From Paenibacillus radicis (ex Xue et al. 2023) (lineage in GTDB: Bacteria; Bacillota; Bacilli; Paenibacillales; NBRC-103111), in NCBI RefSeq assembly GCF_024722015.1, contig NZ_JANQBD010000031.1:1-64000 (forward strand): a stretch of DNA of 64,000 bases, read 5' to 3'. Positions 34,350 to 42,832 of the stretch are shown piece by piece. The position numbers and the translations under genes are program-made. The notes under the pieces are model-generated. The model was not told the DNA's origin. It saw only the letters and a list, made by a program, of their open reading frames with translations, and ran no database searches. Position 1 is the first letter of the stretch; each line of letters starts with the position of its first letter.

Positions 34350-35882
34350 TTATTTATTTGAAATCTTTTTTTGGTAAGCCTCTGAATATTCTTTAATAAT
34401 CTGGCCTCCCCCTTTTCTCTCCCATTTGTCGATTTCTTTCTCGAAGCCATTCAAGTCTATTTGACCAAGAATATAGCTGTACGTAGCATTAATCACAATT
34501 GGCCAGAGCTCTCCTCCAACCATATCGTAAGTCGGAGAGAACAAGGATTGAGCCGGATCTCGAATCAAGAAGCTTTCATTATCCGAGGTCAGCTTACTAA
34601 TTTTAACTTGAAGTGGATCTTGCATTTCTTCCTTAAGCTTCATAATCGAATTGTTCAGGCTGGCTATCATTAAAGAATACAGCGGCAGCACCTCTATGTT
34701 ATGCAGCTGACTCATCGTCGGAGTCTTCACGACTCGTCCCTCTTCTACTGTGTAATGCTTGCCCTCTAAGCCATATTGCATTATGTTGCTAACATCGGCA
34801 TCCATCGTTCTATCGAAAAAGGCAAGAATCTTTCTCAGCTCCGCCTCTGTCTTGATCTCTTTCTTGGAAAAGAGGAACAATCCGTTGAAGCTCGGGATCG
34901 ACCAGACTCCATATCCCTGAGGACCGCGAATACGGTTAAGTATGGTCAATTCAGCTGTAGGATTCAATTTTTGCAGCTCGTCCAATAATCTGGGCGTATC
35001 TTCCAGGCTGCCGATATATGCACCTGCTTTACCGCTGATAATCATATACCGTTCTACCTGCTTACTCGTAATTGAAAAGTCACGGTTCAGTATATTTTCG
35101 TCATACAGCTTTTTCATAAAGTCCATCGTATGAATATATTCCGGCGTCATAAACTCCGGAACCAGTTTATCCTTTACTACACCCCAATTGTTAGGCGTTC
35201 CGAAATACGATCCCAATGTTTTGAATGCCCCGAATACAAGATCGCTGCGGTCGGCCAGCCCAATAGTGTCCTGCTTCCCGTTACCGTCCGGATCGTTGTA
35301 GGTAAACTTCTTCATAACTTCGTATAATTCATCAATCGAGGATGGCTCCTTCAGGCCCAGACGGTCTAACCAATCCTTCCGGAGGATGACGCCTTGTCTT
35401 GATGCGGGACGTTCCGTATACAAACCATATAGCCTATCATCAACCGATGTTTCATTTAACGTAGTTTTATTCAACTTTTTCAAATTTGGATAAAAGTCCA
35501 AATACGGGCCAATTTCCCAAAACATACCGGAACGGATTTCATTTCTCACATACACATAATCAGGCTGGCTTACGAAAATTACTTTTTTAGGTGAATTCGT
35601 CTCCAGCGCATTCATCATTTTATCTTTATAAATATCATAAGGGACCCATTCGATGTCAAGATTCGTTTGAGTGGCTTGTTCAATGCTGCTGATTAGTTCA
35701 TCGGGCGGAGCTTTGACCTGGTGAAGCGGTACCATCATACTAATATCAAGAAGCTCTGCCGCCGGAATACTACTTTTCTTCGTATCTATTCCCTCACAAG
35801 CGCTCAATAGCAAGGCGACAGAAACTATAATAGAGACGGGTCTGTATATGAACATTTTAACAAACAGACTCCTTCTACTCAT
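34350..35882 (-). CDS. Second extracellular solute-binding lipoprotein
   Basis: Paralogue of the 32484-34025 product: both share the segments LTGLYTERPASRQGVILRKDW/LYQERPLTRQGIIYRKDW-like, DRSDLVFGAFKTLGSYFGTP and the ending GGQIIKEYSEAYQ. Lipoprotein signal with lipobox LLLSAC. Start ATG 35882 (MSRRSLFVKMFIY) is preceded by GGGGAGAGG at six bases; the longer frame from 35915 would begin inside the cre box. It has its own promoter with a cre box and its own terminator, and no permease follows, so it may serve the same permeases with another ligand or sense sugars for the regulator. 510 aa. Confidence 0.88.
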   Translation of the reverse strand: MSRRSLFVKMFIYRPVSIIVSVALLLSACEGIDTKKSSIPAAELLDISMMVPLHQVKAPPDELISSIEQATQTNLDIEWVPYDIYKDKMMNALETNSPKKVIFVSQPDYVYVRNEIRSGMFWEIGPYLDFYPNLKKLNKTTLNETSVDDRLYGLYTERPASRQGVILRKDWLDRLGLKEPSSIDELYEVMKKFTYNDPDGNGKQDTIGLADRSDLVFGAFKTLGSYFGTPNNWGVVKDKLVPEFMTPEYIHTMDFMKKLYDENILNRDFSITSKQVERYMIISGKAGAYIGSLEDTPRLLDELQKLNPTAELTILNRIRGPQGYGVWSIPSFNGLFLFSKKEIKTEAELRKILAFFDRTMDADVSNIMQYGLEGKHYTVEEGRVVKTPTMSQLHNIEVLPLYSLMIASLNNSIMKLKEEMQDPLQVKISKLTSDNESFLIRDPAQSLFSPTYDMVGGELWPIVINATYSYILGQIDLNGFEKEIDKWERKGGGQIIKEYSEAYQKKISNK

Positions 35883-35899
35883 GGAAACCCTCTCCCCCG

Positions 35900-35915
35900 A
35901 TGCAAACGATTGCAT
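35900..35915 (+). promoter_or_regulatory. cre box (CcpA binding site)
   Basis: ATGCAAACGATTGCAT matches WTGNNARCGNWWWCAW with one mismatch. It overlaps the predicted transcription start of the binding-protein gene (just downstream of its -10), a position at which CcpA normally represses. This would put the locus under glucose repression. Confidence 0.7.
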
Positions 35916-35917
35916 TT

Positions 35918-35946
35918 ATTATACATGAAAGATAACTCTATTGTAA
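35918..35946 (-). promoter_or_regulatory. Promoter of the second binding-protein gene
   Basis: On the minus strand TTACAA (35946-35941), 17-base spacer, TATAAT (35923-35918). The start would fall in the cre box. Confidence 0.65.
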
Positions 35947-35984
35947 TGCATCTGGCATACGAAAACTTTTATTAAAATTAGTTA

Positions 35985-36014
35985 TTGCTCATTGCTCCCA
36001 CTGGTTGCTAAAAT
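35985..36014 (+). promoter_or_regulatory. Possible promoter of the AraC-type regulator
   Basis: TTGCTC (35985-35990), 18-base spacer, TAAAAT (36009-36014), 50 bases before the ATG. A weak-consensus promoter, divergent from the binding-protein gene. Confidence 0.4.
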
Positions 36015-36063
36015 AGAACAACAGAATTACTATTTTTTCTTAAGTCAGGAATGAGGTACATAG

Positions 36064-38373
36064 ATGCAACACTTCAGTTATCTTACAAGGCTAATCATAT
36101 TTGGATGCCTTCTATGCACACTTCCCGCTATTTGTTTTGGTATATTCTCCTACATTCAATCATCTAATGAAATTCAAAAACAAGTTAATTCCAGACAAAT
36201 ACAAGTATTAACTTTGATGAACTCCAATGTCGAGCAAGTGCTGCGAACGGTAAATCACGCCTTTGACCAATTGGTAAATTCTACCGTTGTGGCAAGAGCA
36301 TTAAATGAGACTTTTTCTCCTGACGACTTTCTGCTGTACAGAAATTTACGAAAGGAAATAAGCAACACGCAATCCTATTTCACAAAAGTTGAAGATATTG
36401 TAATCGTTAACATAGAGCAAAATTGGATGATTAAAAATTCTGGCTATTATAAATTCAACACTTATCTGCATCACACTCAAATAGCCAATCAGATGCTTCT
36501 TCCCAATACAATCTCTTGGTCCCTGAACCCCAGCATATGGTTTTACAGTGAAGAGAAGGCGAATGCTTACGAATGTCCATATGTGATAAGCCTGGTGAAG
36601 AAATTACCGGATCAGAAGCTCGACAAGTTTGGACTGGCATTCGCAAATTTACCCACCTGCAGTATAGGAAGCATTCTAAATTATACCCCCGCGGAATCTG
36701 AGACCGTTATAATTATGGATGATCAAGAACGGATATTATTTCACACAGACCCTTCCATGATCGGTAAGTATGCAATCAGCACAGGCTTTATTAGTGATTC
36801 CCATGTCTTCTCACAGCCTGTCGGCCAGTTCGAAACGGAATTGGGCGGGAAGAAGTATACAGCTACCTACCTGCGCTCATCTCTTAATAACTGGATTTAT
36901 CTCTCTATTATCTCAATAGACAGCTTAACTCAGGATTCCAAAAAAATTGGCCGCTATCTTTTCTTCTTCTGCTTGATCATAATTGCCGTATTCTTAGTTA
37001 TTGCATGGCTGGGCTCTCGTCAAATGTACAATCCGATCCAAAGCTTATTGAAGCAAATTGGAGGAAGCCCCCCATCAAGCGTCAAACCTGGAATGAACGA
37101 ATTCGAAATCATCAGCAACCAGGTTCAAAACCTGTTTCAATCCAAATCACAGCTGGAGCAGGAAGCCAGCCGGCATTTGCAGCAATCCAGCACCTTTTTT
37201 CTGATGAATATGTTTCAAAAGGACATTCGAAGAAATGAACTGACGGAGAAAATGGAGCTGTTCGGATTCAGTGAAAAGCTTGCCCAGTGGCAGGTAATGT
37301 CGGTTATCGCGTTGCAAATTGATACTTTGGAGGGTACACGTTACTCTAAGGATGACCTAGAGCTGCTGTTATTTGCTATTAATAACATCGTAGAGGAAAT
37401 CATACCTTCGGAAGTCAGATTGCCGCCCGTATCTATCGAACATACCCAGATCACCCTTATCGGAGGCGTCAATTCTGAAGCTCAGCCCGAGTATAACGGC
37501 TTTATTTATTCAACAACCGAATCTATTCAGAGTGCTATAAAGCGGGTACTGGATCTGCAAGTCAGCATTGGAATCAGCCTTCCCTTTCATGATATTAAAA
37601 AAGCCTCTGCAGCCTACCACGAGGGGCTTGAGGCGTTGAAGCACCGCATTTATTTGGGTGAGCATGTAATTATTCCTTATGCGAATATTAATGCAGGCAA
37701 GCAAAAGCTGCTGGCTGAGTACCCAAGCTTGGCAGAAACAGAGTTATTTGACGCTATATTAATTGCCGACGAGGAGAAGTCGCGGGAGTTATTAAAAGCG
37801 TTCATGCAGCTTATTTTCAAGCAGGAAATGAATCCTCAGGAATATCAGGTATCTATTTTCAGGTTCCTTAACAGCCTGATGGTTTCCATGCAGCAGTCCG
37901 GGATTTCGTTGAACCAGCTGCATTCCGGCGGAGGCTCATTGTATGAGGAATTAAACGCGCTTCAGATCACTCATGAAATTGAAGAATGGTTCTGGTCTCG
38001 CGTCATTACACCTCTGATTCGTATTTTCCGGGACAGGCAAAATTCTCAATATCACAATATATCCGAGAAAATCATGGATATGATTCATAAATATTACGAC
38101 ACCGATCTCACCATTGAAAAATGCGCTACCGAGATGCATTATAACGCTAACTATTTGAGCGGTGTTTTTCGCAAAGAAACCAGCGTAACCTTCAGCGAAT
38201 ATTTATCCTCTTATCGTCTCAATATGGCTAAGAAATGGCTAATGGAAACCGATATCACAATTAAAGAAATTTCAGAGAAGCTTCAATATATCAACTCTCA
38301 GAACTTCATACGTTCTTTCCGCAAGCAAGAAGGTGTTACTCCCGGGCAGTTTCGGGAATCGCATCGCAAATAA
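36064..38373 (+). CDS. Membrane-bound AraC family regulator, YesS-like
   Basis: One-component sensor-regulator. A membrane segment (about residues 8-28), an extracellular sensor region (about 30-295) and a second membrane segment (about 300-322, YLFFFCLIIIAVFLVIAWLG) precede a cytoplasmic part ending in an AraC/XylS double helix-turn-helix (about 665-769; LTIEKCATEMHYNANYLSGV, ISEKLQYINSQNFIRSFRK, GVTPGQFRE). The layout and 769-residue length match B. subtilis YesS (761 aa), linked to rhamnogalacturonan use. Divergent from the binding-protein gene, so probably the activator of the pectin locus when oligosaccharides are present outside. ATG 36064 is the first in frame; the ribosome site (AGGAATGAGG) is moderate. 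Confidence 0.88.
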   Translation: MQHFSYLTRLIIFGCLLCTLPAICFGIFSYIQSSNEIQKQVNSRQIQVLTLMNSNVEQVLRTVNHAFDQLVNSTVVARALNETFSPDDFLLYRNLRKEISNTQSYFTKVEDIVIVNIEQNWMIKNSGYYKFNTYLHHTQIANQMLLPNTISWSLNPSIWFYSEEKANAYECPYVISLVKKLPDQKLDKFGLAFANLPTCSIGSILNYTPAESETVIIMDDQERILFHTDPSMIGKYAISTGFISDSHVFSQPVGQFETELGGKKYTATYLRSSLNNWIYLSIISIDSLTQDSKKIGRYLFFFCLIIIAVFLVIAWLGSRQMYNPIQSLLKQIGGSPPSSVKPGMNEFEIISNQVQNLFQSKSQLEQEASRHLQQSSTFFLMNMFQKDIRRNELTEKMELFGFSEKLAQWQVMSVIALQIDTLEGTRYSKDDLELLLFAINNIVEEIIPSEVRLPPVSIEHTQITLIGGVNSEAQPEYNGFIYSTTESIQSAIKRVLDLQVSIGISLPFHDIKKASAAYHEGLEALKHRIYLGEHVIIPYANINAGKQKLLAEYPSLAETELFDAILIADEEKSRELLKAFMQLIFKQEMNPQEYQVSIFRFLNSLMVSMQQSGISLNQLHSGGGSLYEELNALQITHEIEEWFWSRVITPLIRIFRDRQNSQYHNISEKIMDMIHKYYDTDLTIEKCATEMHYNANYLSGVFRKETSVTFSEYLSSYRLNMAKKWLMETDITIKEISEKLQYINSQNFIRSFRKQEGVTPGQFRESHRK

Positions 38374-38406
38374 TTAATAAGGACGCCGAAAGGCGTCCTT
38401 ATTAAT
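38373..38406 (+). terminator. Terminator after the AraC-type regulator
   Basis: Perfect 15-bp stem ATTAATAAGGACGCC / GGCGTCCTTATTAAT with GAAA tetraloop, starting at the stop codon. The T content after the stem is modest. Confidence 0.85.
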
Positions 38407-38429
38407 ATTCGACCGACCGCCATGCAACG

Positions 38430-38625
38430 CCACAACTAGCTAGCGGAACGTCATTCCTTTATTTACCTTGCACTTCCTCAAATTCATGAAGTTACGGAAG
38501 TACGATGCGTTATTTAGTCTTCAATTGGCTAAAATTCCACTATTTCGAGCAAATAAGTGATCCTAGTTCCGCTTCACTTGGTTGATAACGTTTGCAAATT
38601 AAAATAACGCATCCCAGTTCCTTTC
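38430..38625 (-). repeat. Dispersed intergenic repeat, copy A
   Basis: Read on the minus strand, this stretch has three copies of a motif of about 21 bp close to GGAACTAGGATGCGTTATTT, at 38624-38601, 38575-38551 (same direction) and 38515-38494 (opposite direction). The same three motifs in the same order, with similar spacing and flanks (CTTCATGAA after the third, TTCCG near the end), occur at 52631-52822. No reading frame of note. A perfect cre-type sequence (38582-38597) falls inside it but has no gene start after it on either strand. Confidence 0.8.
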
Positions 38626-38710
38626 AACCACTTGTTGATCTAGAGGCAAAGGTAACCTGGTGGATCGTTTTCGATTAACCCATTTAGCAATCCAATTGCA
38701 GGATGCGTAC

Positions 38711-38734
38711 AAAAAATCCCGCCAGCGGCGGGAT
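38711..38734 (-). terminator. Terminator after the eda operon
   Basis: On the minus strand ATCCCGCC-GCT-GGCGGGAT followed by TTTTTG. An 8-bp GC-rich stem with T-run, about 90 bases after the eda stop. Confidence 0.92.
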
Positions 38735-38820
38735 CAGAGGTAACATTCTATATTTAAAAGAACCCTTTATGCATCCCTATCTACTATTACTTACATCGAA
38801 GCTACCCACCTTACCAGTCG

Positions 38821-39483
38821 TTATTGCTTGGCAGCTTGGTAAGCTTCAATGTATTGAGCAGCCTTCTTGGCTACCAGGCTGTAATCACCTGTTTTTACCG
38901 CATCGGTGGTCAAATCAGAACCGATACCAACAGCTACAGCTCCAGCCTTGATCCAATCAGCCAGATTGCTCAGCGACACGCCGCCGGTTGGCATAATGTT
39001 CGCCTGCGGCAAAGGCCCTTTGATCGCCTTGATTGTTGCCGGCGAGTACAGGTTGCCCGGGAACAGCTTGACGATGTCAACGCCCAGCTCCAGCGCCTGC
39101 TGGATCTCTTGAATCGTCATAACTCCGGGCATAACTGGCACACGGTACCGGTTGCACAGCGTTACCGTTGCCGGGTTCAACGCCGGGCCTACGACAAACT
39201 CGGCCCCGCTAAGAATCGCAGCTCGCGCCGTCTCCGGATCCAGCGCCGTACCTACGCCAATGATGGCGTACTTGGACGCATCCTGCGTCTCGCTGGAGTA
39301 CTTCTTCGCAAGCTTCTCGATTGCTTGCAGTGCGAAAGGCACTGTCATCGTTACCTCGATGACTTTAATACCGCCCTCGATGGCTTGCTCCGCCATCTCA
39401 ACTACTTCATCGGCCGTCTCTCCGCGTAATACGGCCACAACGCCTGCGTTGCTCATTTGCTGGAGCAGCTTAATTTTCTTCAT
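38821..39483 (-). CDS. eda: 2-keto-3-deoxy-6-phosphogluconate (KDPG/KHG) aldolase
   Basis: Splits KDPG into pyruvate and glyceraldehyde-3-phosphate, the last step of galacturonate-derived KDG breakdown. Evidence: AVLRGETADE with the catalytic glutamate, GVGTALDPE, VGPALNPATV, PVMPGVMT, the Schiff-base lysine in VKLFPGN, and MPTGGVSLSNLADWI. 220 residues, usual for the family. ATG 39483 follows AAGGAACGG. Third gene of kduD-kdgK-eda; terminator downstream. Confidence 0.95.
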   Translation of the reverse strand: MKKIKLLQQMSNAGVVAVLRGETADEVVEMAEQAIEGGIKVIEVTMTVPFALQAIEKLAKKYSSETQDASKYAIIGVGTALDPETARAAILSGAEFVVGPALNPATVTLCNRYRVPVMPGVMTIQEIQQALELGVDIVKLFPGNLYSPATIKAIKGPLPQANIMPTGGVSLSNLADWIKAGAVAVGIGSDLTTDAVKTGDYSLVAKKAAQYIEAYQAAKQ

Positions 39484-39539
39484 ATCGATTCAACCGTTCC
39501 TTTGCATCTAGTTTGTTTAACCTGGTTGCTGCTGATCTA

Positions 39540-40517
39540 TTAACGCTCTACATGCTTCACGTTATTAAGTACCGCTTCAACCTGCTCCCAAGTCGGAATA
39601 CCTTCCCAATCACCTTCGGTTTGCACAACCATCGAGCCAATCAGGTTACCCAACCTGACAGCTTCGGTATGACTGTAGTTTTTCAACAAGCCTACGATAA
39701 AGCCAGCGCAGAAGCCGTCACCGGCACCTACTGTATCTACAACCTGCTCGGCTTTGAAATAAGGAACGGAGCTAACCTTGCCCTGCTCCACGACATAGGT
39801 TTCATCGTCGCCGCCCTTAACAATCGAAACAGCCTGAAGCTCATTCAGGTGCCCAACAATTTCATCGAAGCTCTCCGTTTGGTACAGCAGCTTAAGCTCG
39901 TCCAAGCCTGGAAGGAAATAATCCGCTTCCTTGGCCATTTCCAACAGCACCTCACGCGCTTCATCCATCAACCACAGCTTAAGGCGCAGATTCGGATCAA
40001 AGCATACCTTTACCCCATGCTTGCGGGCGATACGAATAGCTTCGATTGCTGCCTCGCGGCATGATCCGCTTAAAGCGGGTGTAATACCTGTAACATGAAG
40101 GTATTTAGCCTGCTTAATATACTCCTCATCCAGATGCTCCGGCTTTAACGTGCTCGCCGCGGAGCCTTTACGGTAGTAATATACCGATGTTTTACCGGAT
40201 ACGACCTCGCGCATCATCAAGCCGGTCGGCGCTTCCGCCGTTAGCTCAACACGGGATACGTCTACACCTTCGCCGCGGATTTTTTTCAGAATCATACGGC
40301 CAAAAGGATCCTTGCCCATGCGGCTGAACCAGCCGACACGGTGACCAAGACGAGCAACACCAATAGCAACATTGCTTTCAGCGCCACCGAACAAACCATT
40401 AAATTGCGAGGAATATTCAATTCCTTTGGTGCTTGTCGGCATCATAAGCGCCATCGTTTCGCCAAATGTAATAATCTCCGGCTGAAACATTTGAGTGCTA
40501 GCTTGTTGAGTGGCCAT
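39540..40517 (-). CDS. kdgK: 2-dehydro-3-deoxygluconokinase (KDG kinase), PfkB family
   Basis: Phosphorylates 2-keto-3-deoxygluconate to KDPG. Ribokinase-fold signatures are ITFGETMALMMP, FGGAESNVAIGVARLG, CFDPNLRLKLW and the catalytic aspartate in DTVGAGDGFCAGF. Start set at ATG 40517, whose first bases overlap the kduD stop as TAATG, a typical coupling; the frame is open to 40547. 325 aa. The gap to eda is 56 bases. Confidence 0.94.
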   Translation of the reverse strand: MATQQASTQMFQPEIITFGETMALMMPTSTKGIEYSSQFNGLFGGAESNVAIGVARLGHRVGWFSRMGKDPFGRMILKKIRGEGVDVSRVELTAEAPTGLMMREVVSGKTSVYYYRKGSAASTLKPEHLDEEYIKQAKYLHVTGITPALSGSCREAAIEAIRIARKHGVKVCFDPNLRLKLWLMDEAREVLLEMAKEADYFLPGLDELKLLYQTESFDEIVGHLNELQAVSIVKGGDDETYVVEQGKVSSVPYFKAEQVVDTVGAGDGFCAGFIVGLLKNYSHTEAVRLGNLIGSMVVQTEGDWEGIPTWEQVEAVLNNVKHVER

Positions 40518-41272
40518 TATCGATTCATCCACCCGCCGTCTACACACAATACATGCCCATTCATATAATCAGACGCTGCAGATGCCAAGAACACAGCGGG
40601 ACCTTGCAGGTCTTCCGTTGTACCCCAGCGTCCTGCCGGTATACGTCCCAGTATTTGTGCATTACGCTCTTGATCCGCACGAAGTGCAGTTGTGTTATCC
40701 GTTGCCATATAGCCCGGTGCAATTGCATTCACTTGAACGCCTTTGCTTGCCCACTCGTTGGCTAATGCTTTCGTAATACCTGCAACCGCATGCTTGGCAG
40801 CCGTATACCCCGGTACATTAATACCGCCTTGGAAGCTAAGCATCGAAGCGATGTTAATGATTTTACCCGATCCCTGCTTGATCATTTCGCGACCTACCAG
40901 CTGGCAGAGGAAAAACACTGAATTCATATTTAAATTAATAACATCATGCCAGTCTTGAGCGGGATGATCCGCAGCCGGTGTACGGCGAATAATACCAGCA
41001 TTGTTAACTAAAATATCGATTTTGCCAAAAGCGGACAGAGCTTCGCTCACAACACGCGGCAGTTCATTCTCATCAGACAGGTTGGCAACAACCGTATGAA
41101 CATTACGACCCATTGCTTCAATCTCATTTTGAGTATCACGATTGCGGTCATTACTGGTCACAATTACAATATCCGCACCTGCTTTTGCCAAGCCAAGAGA
41201 GATACCTCCACCTAAACCTACAGCACCGCCCGTTACGATTGCTACTTTACCCGACAAATCAAAAAAACTCAT
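40517..41272 (-). CDS. kduD: 2-keto-3-deoxygluconate oxidoreductase (5-dehydrogenase), SDR family
   Basis: Reduces 2,5-diketo-3-deoxygluconate, formed from unsaturated galacturonate released by pectate lyase, to KDG. Classical short-chain dehydrogenase of 251 residues: cofactor site TGGAVGLGGGIS, NNAG, the catalytic serine in NIASMLSFQGG, and YTAAKHA (YxxxK). The segments GINVPGYTAAKHAVAGITKA and VLCVDGGWMNR are typical of KduD. First gene of the operon; the promoter lies at about 41344-41373. No kduI isomerase gene is seen in the window. Confidence 0.92.
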   Translation of the reverse strand: MSFFDLSGKVAIVTGGAVGLGGGISLGLAKAGADIVIVTSNDRNRDTQNEIEAMGRNVHTVVANLSDENELPRVVSEALSAFGKIDILVNNAGIIRRTPAADHPAQDWHDVINLNMNSVFFLCQLVGREMIKQGSGKIINIASMLSFQGGINVPGYTAAKHAVAGITKALANEWASKGVQVNAIAPGYMATDNTTALRADQERNAQILGRIPAGRWGTTEDLQGPAVFLASAASDYMNGHVLCVDGGWMNR

Positions 41273-41343
41273 TTCTACACCCCATTAAACGAATTATATA
41301 CGGCTTGTACTTCCGATACCGTCAGCAAGTATACATCCCTTTT

Positions 41344-41373
41344 ATTATAAGTGAAGTGACTTCAATGTGCCAG
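41344..41373 (-). promoter_or_regulatory. kduD promoter region with palindromic operator
   Basis: On the minus strand TATAAT (41349-41344) is preceded directly by the perfect 13-bp palindrome TGAAGTCACTTCA (41364-41352), which fills most of the -35/-10 spacer. The -35 (TGGCAC or nearby) is poor. A repressor bound here would block the polymerase; a KdgR-like regulator is a natural guess but no such gene is in the window. Confidence 0.55.
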
Positions 41374-41497
41374 ACCGACCTCGAAAAATTACAACAACAC
41401 CTAAAGAACACCTTTTGCTCAAAAGCGAATTTTCCAATTTATTCCTTTATTCCCGCAGCAGACTGCATCTTTCATCCTCAGATCACAACTTCCTCCT

Positions 41498-42490
41498 TTA
41501 TAGCGCACATACCTCTACCTCAAATCCGAGATCTTCGATCATTCTGTGATCCTCTTGAGCGTCCTGCCCTTCCGTTGTTAAATAATCACCTACAAAAATC
41601 GAATTTGCCGCATACAATCCTAAAGCCTGCAGCGAGCGTAAATTCATCTCCCTGCCTCCGGCAATACGTATTTCTTTAGATGGATTCACTAAACGCAGCA
41701 AAGCTAATATTTTCAGACATTTGCGCGGATGCAGTGCGTTCATATGCTGCAAAGGCGTTCCGGCAATCGGGTTCAAAAAGTTAACCGGAATCGAATCCGC
41801 ATCTAACTCGCGAAGCGCATAAGCGATTTCCACGATTTCCTCATCCGTTTCACCCATACCTGCTATAAAGCCGGAGCATGGGGACATTCCAGAAGCCTTC
41901 GCTTTCTGAACCGTGCTGACACGATCCTCATAGGTATGGGTTGTTGTAATCCTGTCGAAGTTTCGTCCACTCGTATTCAGATTATGATTATAGCGGTCTA
42001 CGCCAGCCTCTTTCAGCCGCTCTGCCTGCTCTTCAGATAATATACCCAAACAGGCGCATATTTTCATTGGCATTGCTTCCTTGATCTCCCGGACCGCCTC
42101 TATCACCTGTTCCAGCTCTTTATTAGTCGGGCCTTTACCGCTGGCTACAATGCAGTATGTTCCAACCTTCAGCTCCATAGCTTTATGTGCTCCCGCAATC
42201 AAAGTCTCTTTATCAAGCAGCGGATACTTGGAAACCGGCGCAACAGACACTATGGATTGCGAGCAGTAACCGCAGTCTTCCGGACATAATCCACTCTTTG
42301 CATTAATAATAAGATTCAACTTTACCTTCGTTCCATAAAAATGCCTTCTCACCTGAAAAGCCGCATCCATCACAGCAAGCAGCTCATAGTCATCCGCACG
42401 CAGCACCGCCAATCCTTCCTCCATCGCGAGCCTTTCACCTTTAATAGCCTTGTTAGCCAATGCACTCCAATTCGCACTTATCTTTATCAC
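41498..42490 (-). CDS. bioB: Biotin synthase
   Basis: Radical-SAM enzyme inserting sulfur into dethiobiotin. The 4Fe-4S/SAM cysteines are in CPEDCGYC (CxxxCxxC). Other family pieces: NLIINAKSGLCPEDC, YNHNLNTSGRNFDRI, CSGFIAGMGET and EIRIAGGREMNLR with the arginine that binds the 2Fe-2S cluster. 330 aa, full length. Start GTG 42490 has GGAGGTG eight bases upstream. No other bio genes are next to it, but a BirA-type box lies just upstream. Confidence 0.96.
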   Translation of the reverse strand: MIKISANWSALANKAIKGERLAMEEGLAVLRADDYELLAVMDAAFQVRRHFYGTKVKLNLIINAKSGLCPEDCGYCSQSIVSVAPVSKYPLLDKETLIAGAHKAMELKVGTYCIVASGKGPTNKELEQVIEAVREIKEAMPMKICACLGILSEEQAERLKEAGVDRYNHNLNTSGRNFDRITTTHTYEDRVSTVQKAKASGMSPCSGFIAGMGETDEEIVEIAYALRELDADSIPVNFLNPIAGTPLQHMNALHPRKCLKILALLRLVNPSKEIRIAGGREMNLRSLQALGLYAANSIFVGDYLTTEGQDAQEDHRMIEDLGFEVEVCAL

Positions 42491-42517
42491 GAAAATAGCA
42501 CCTCCACCCCATTTTAA

Positions 42518-42551
42518 TTGTCAACTAAAATTATTAATTTATGGTTAACAA
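42518..42551 (-). promoter_or_regulatory. BirA operator (biotin box)
   Basis: On the minus strand TTGTTAAC-N18-GTTGACAA, two near-perfect inverted halves with the spacing of known bacterial BirA boxes, 28 bases before the bioB start. Predicts repression by biotin-bound BirA. Confidence 0.85.
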
Positions 42552-42760
42552 TTAACAGACGTATTTTACTATAATTGGAGTCACTGTACAACCCGTCCCT
42601 AATCAGGCACTATCCCACTTTTAAAAGCGGCACAAATATATAACATATAACTAACATTATATTAAAATGCATAAATATGAAAACAGCAGATAAACGTCAA
42701 AAATCGACATAAAACCGTTTAAACACGCAATGTAACCGTTTTTTCATTAGTGTTAAATAT

Positions 42761-42789
42761 TTGTCAAATAACATAACATGTATTAGTAT
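42761..42789 (+). promoter_or_regulatory. Promoter of the asparaginase operon
   Basis: TTGTCA (42761-42766), 17-base spacer, TAGTAT (42784-42789). The -10 lies within the inverted repeat ATGTATT-N7-AATACAT, a candidate operator. Confidence 0.45.
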
Positions 42790-42832
42790 TCAATACATTA
42801 TTATAAATACATAACATTGGAGGTATCTTTAT

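Larger units (their letters stand above)
42491..42832. other. Divergent intergenic region bioB / asparaginase
   Basis: 342 bases, very A+T rich. Besides the BirA box and the asparaginase promoter it has an inverted repeat ATGTATT-N7-AATACAT (42778-42798) over the promoter -10, and several ATAACAT direct repeats (about 42640-42820) that could bind a regulator of the asparaginase genes. Confidence 0.5.

Noticed and set aside
38582..38597. Perfect cre-type sequence TTGCAAACGTTATCAA on the minus strand
   Set aside because: It lies inside the dispersed repeat, between two convergent gene ends, with no start codon or promoter after it; likely without regulatory effect here.
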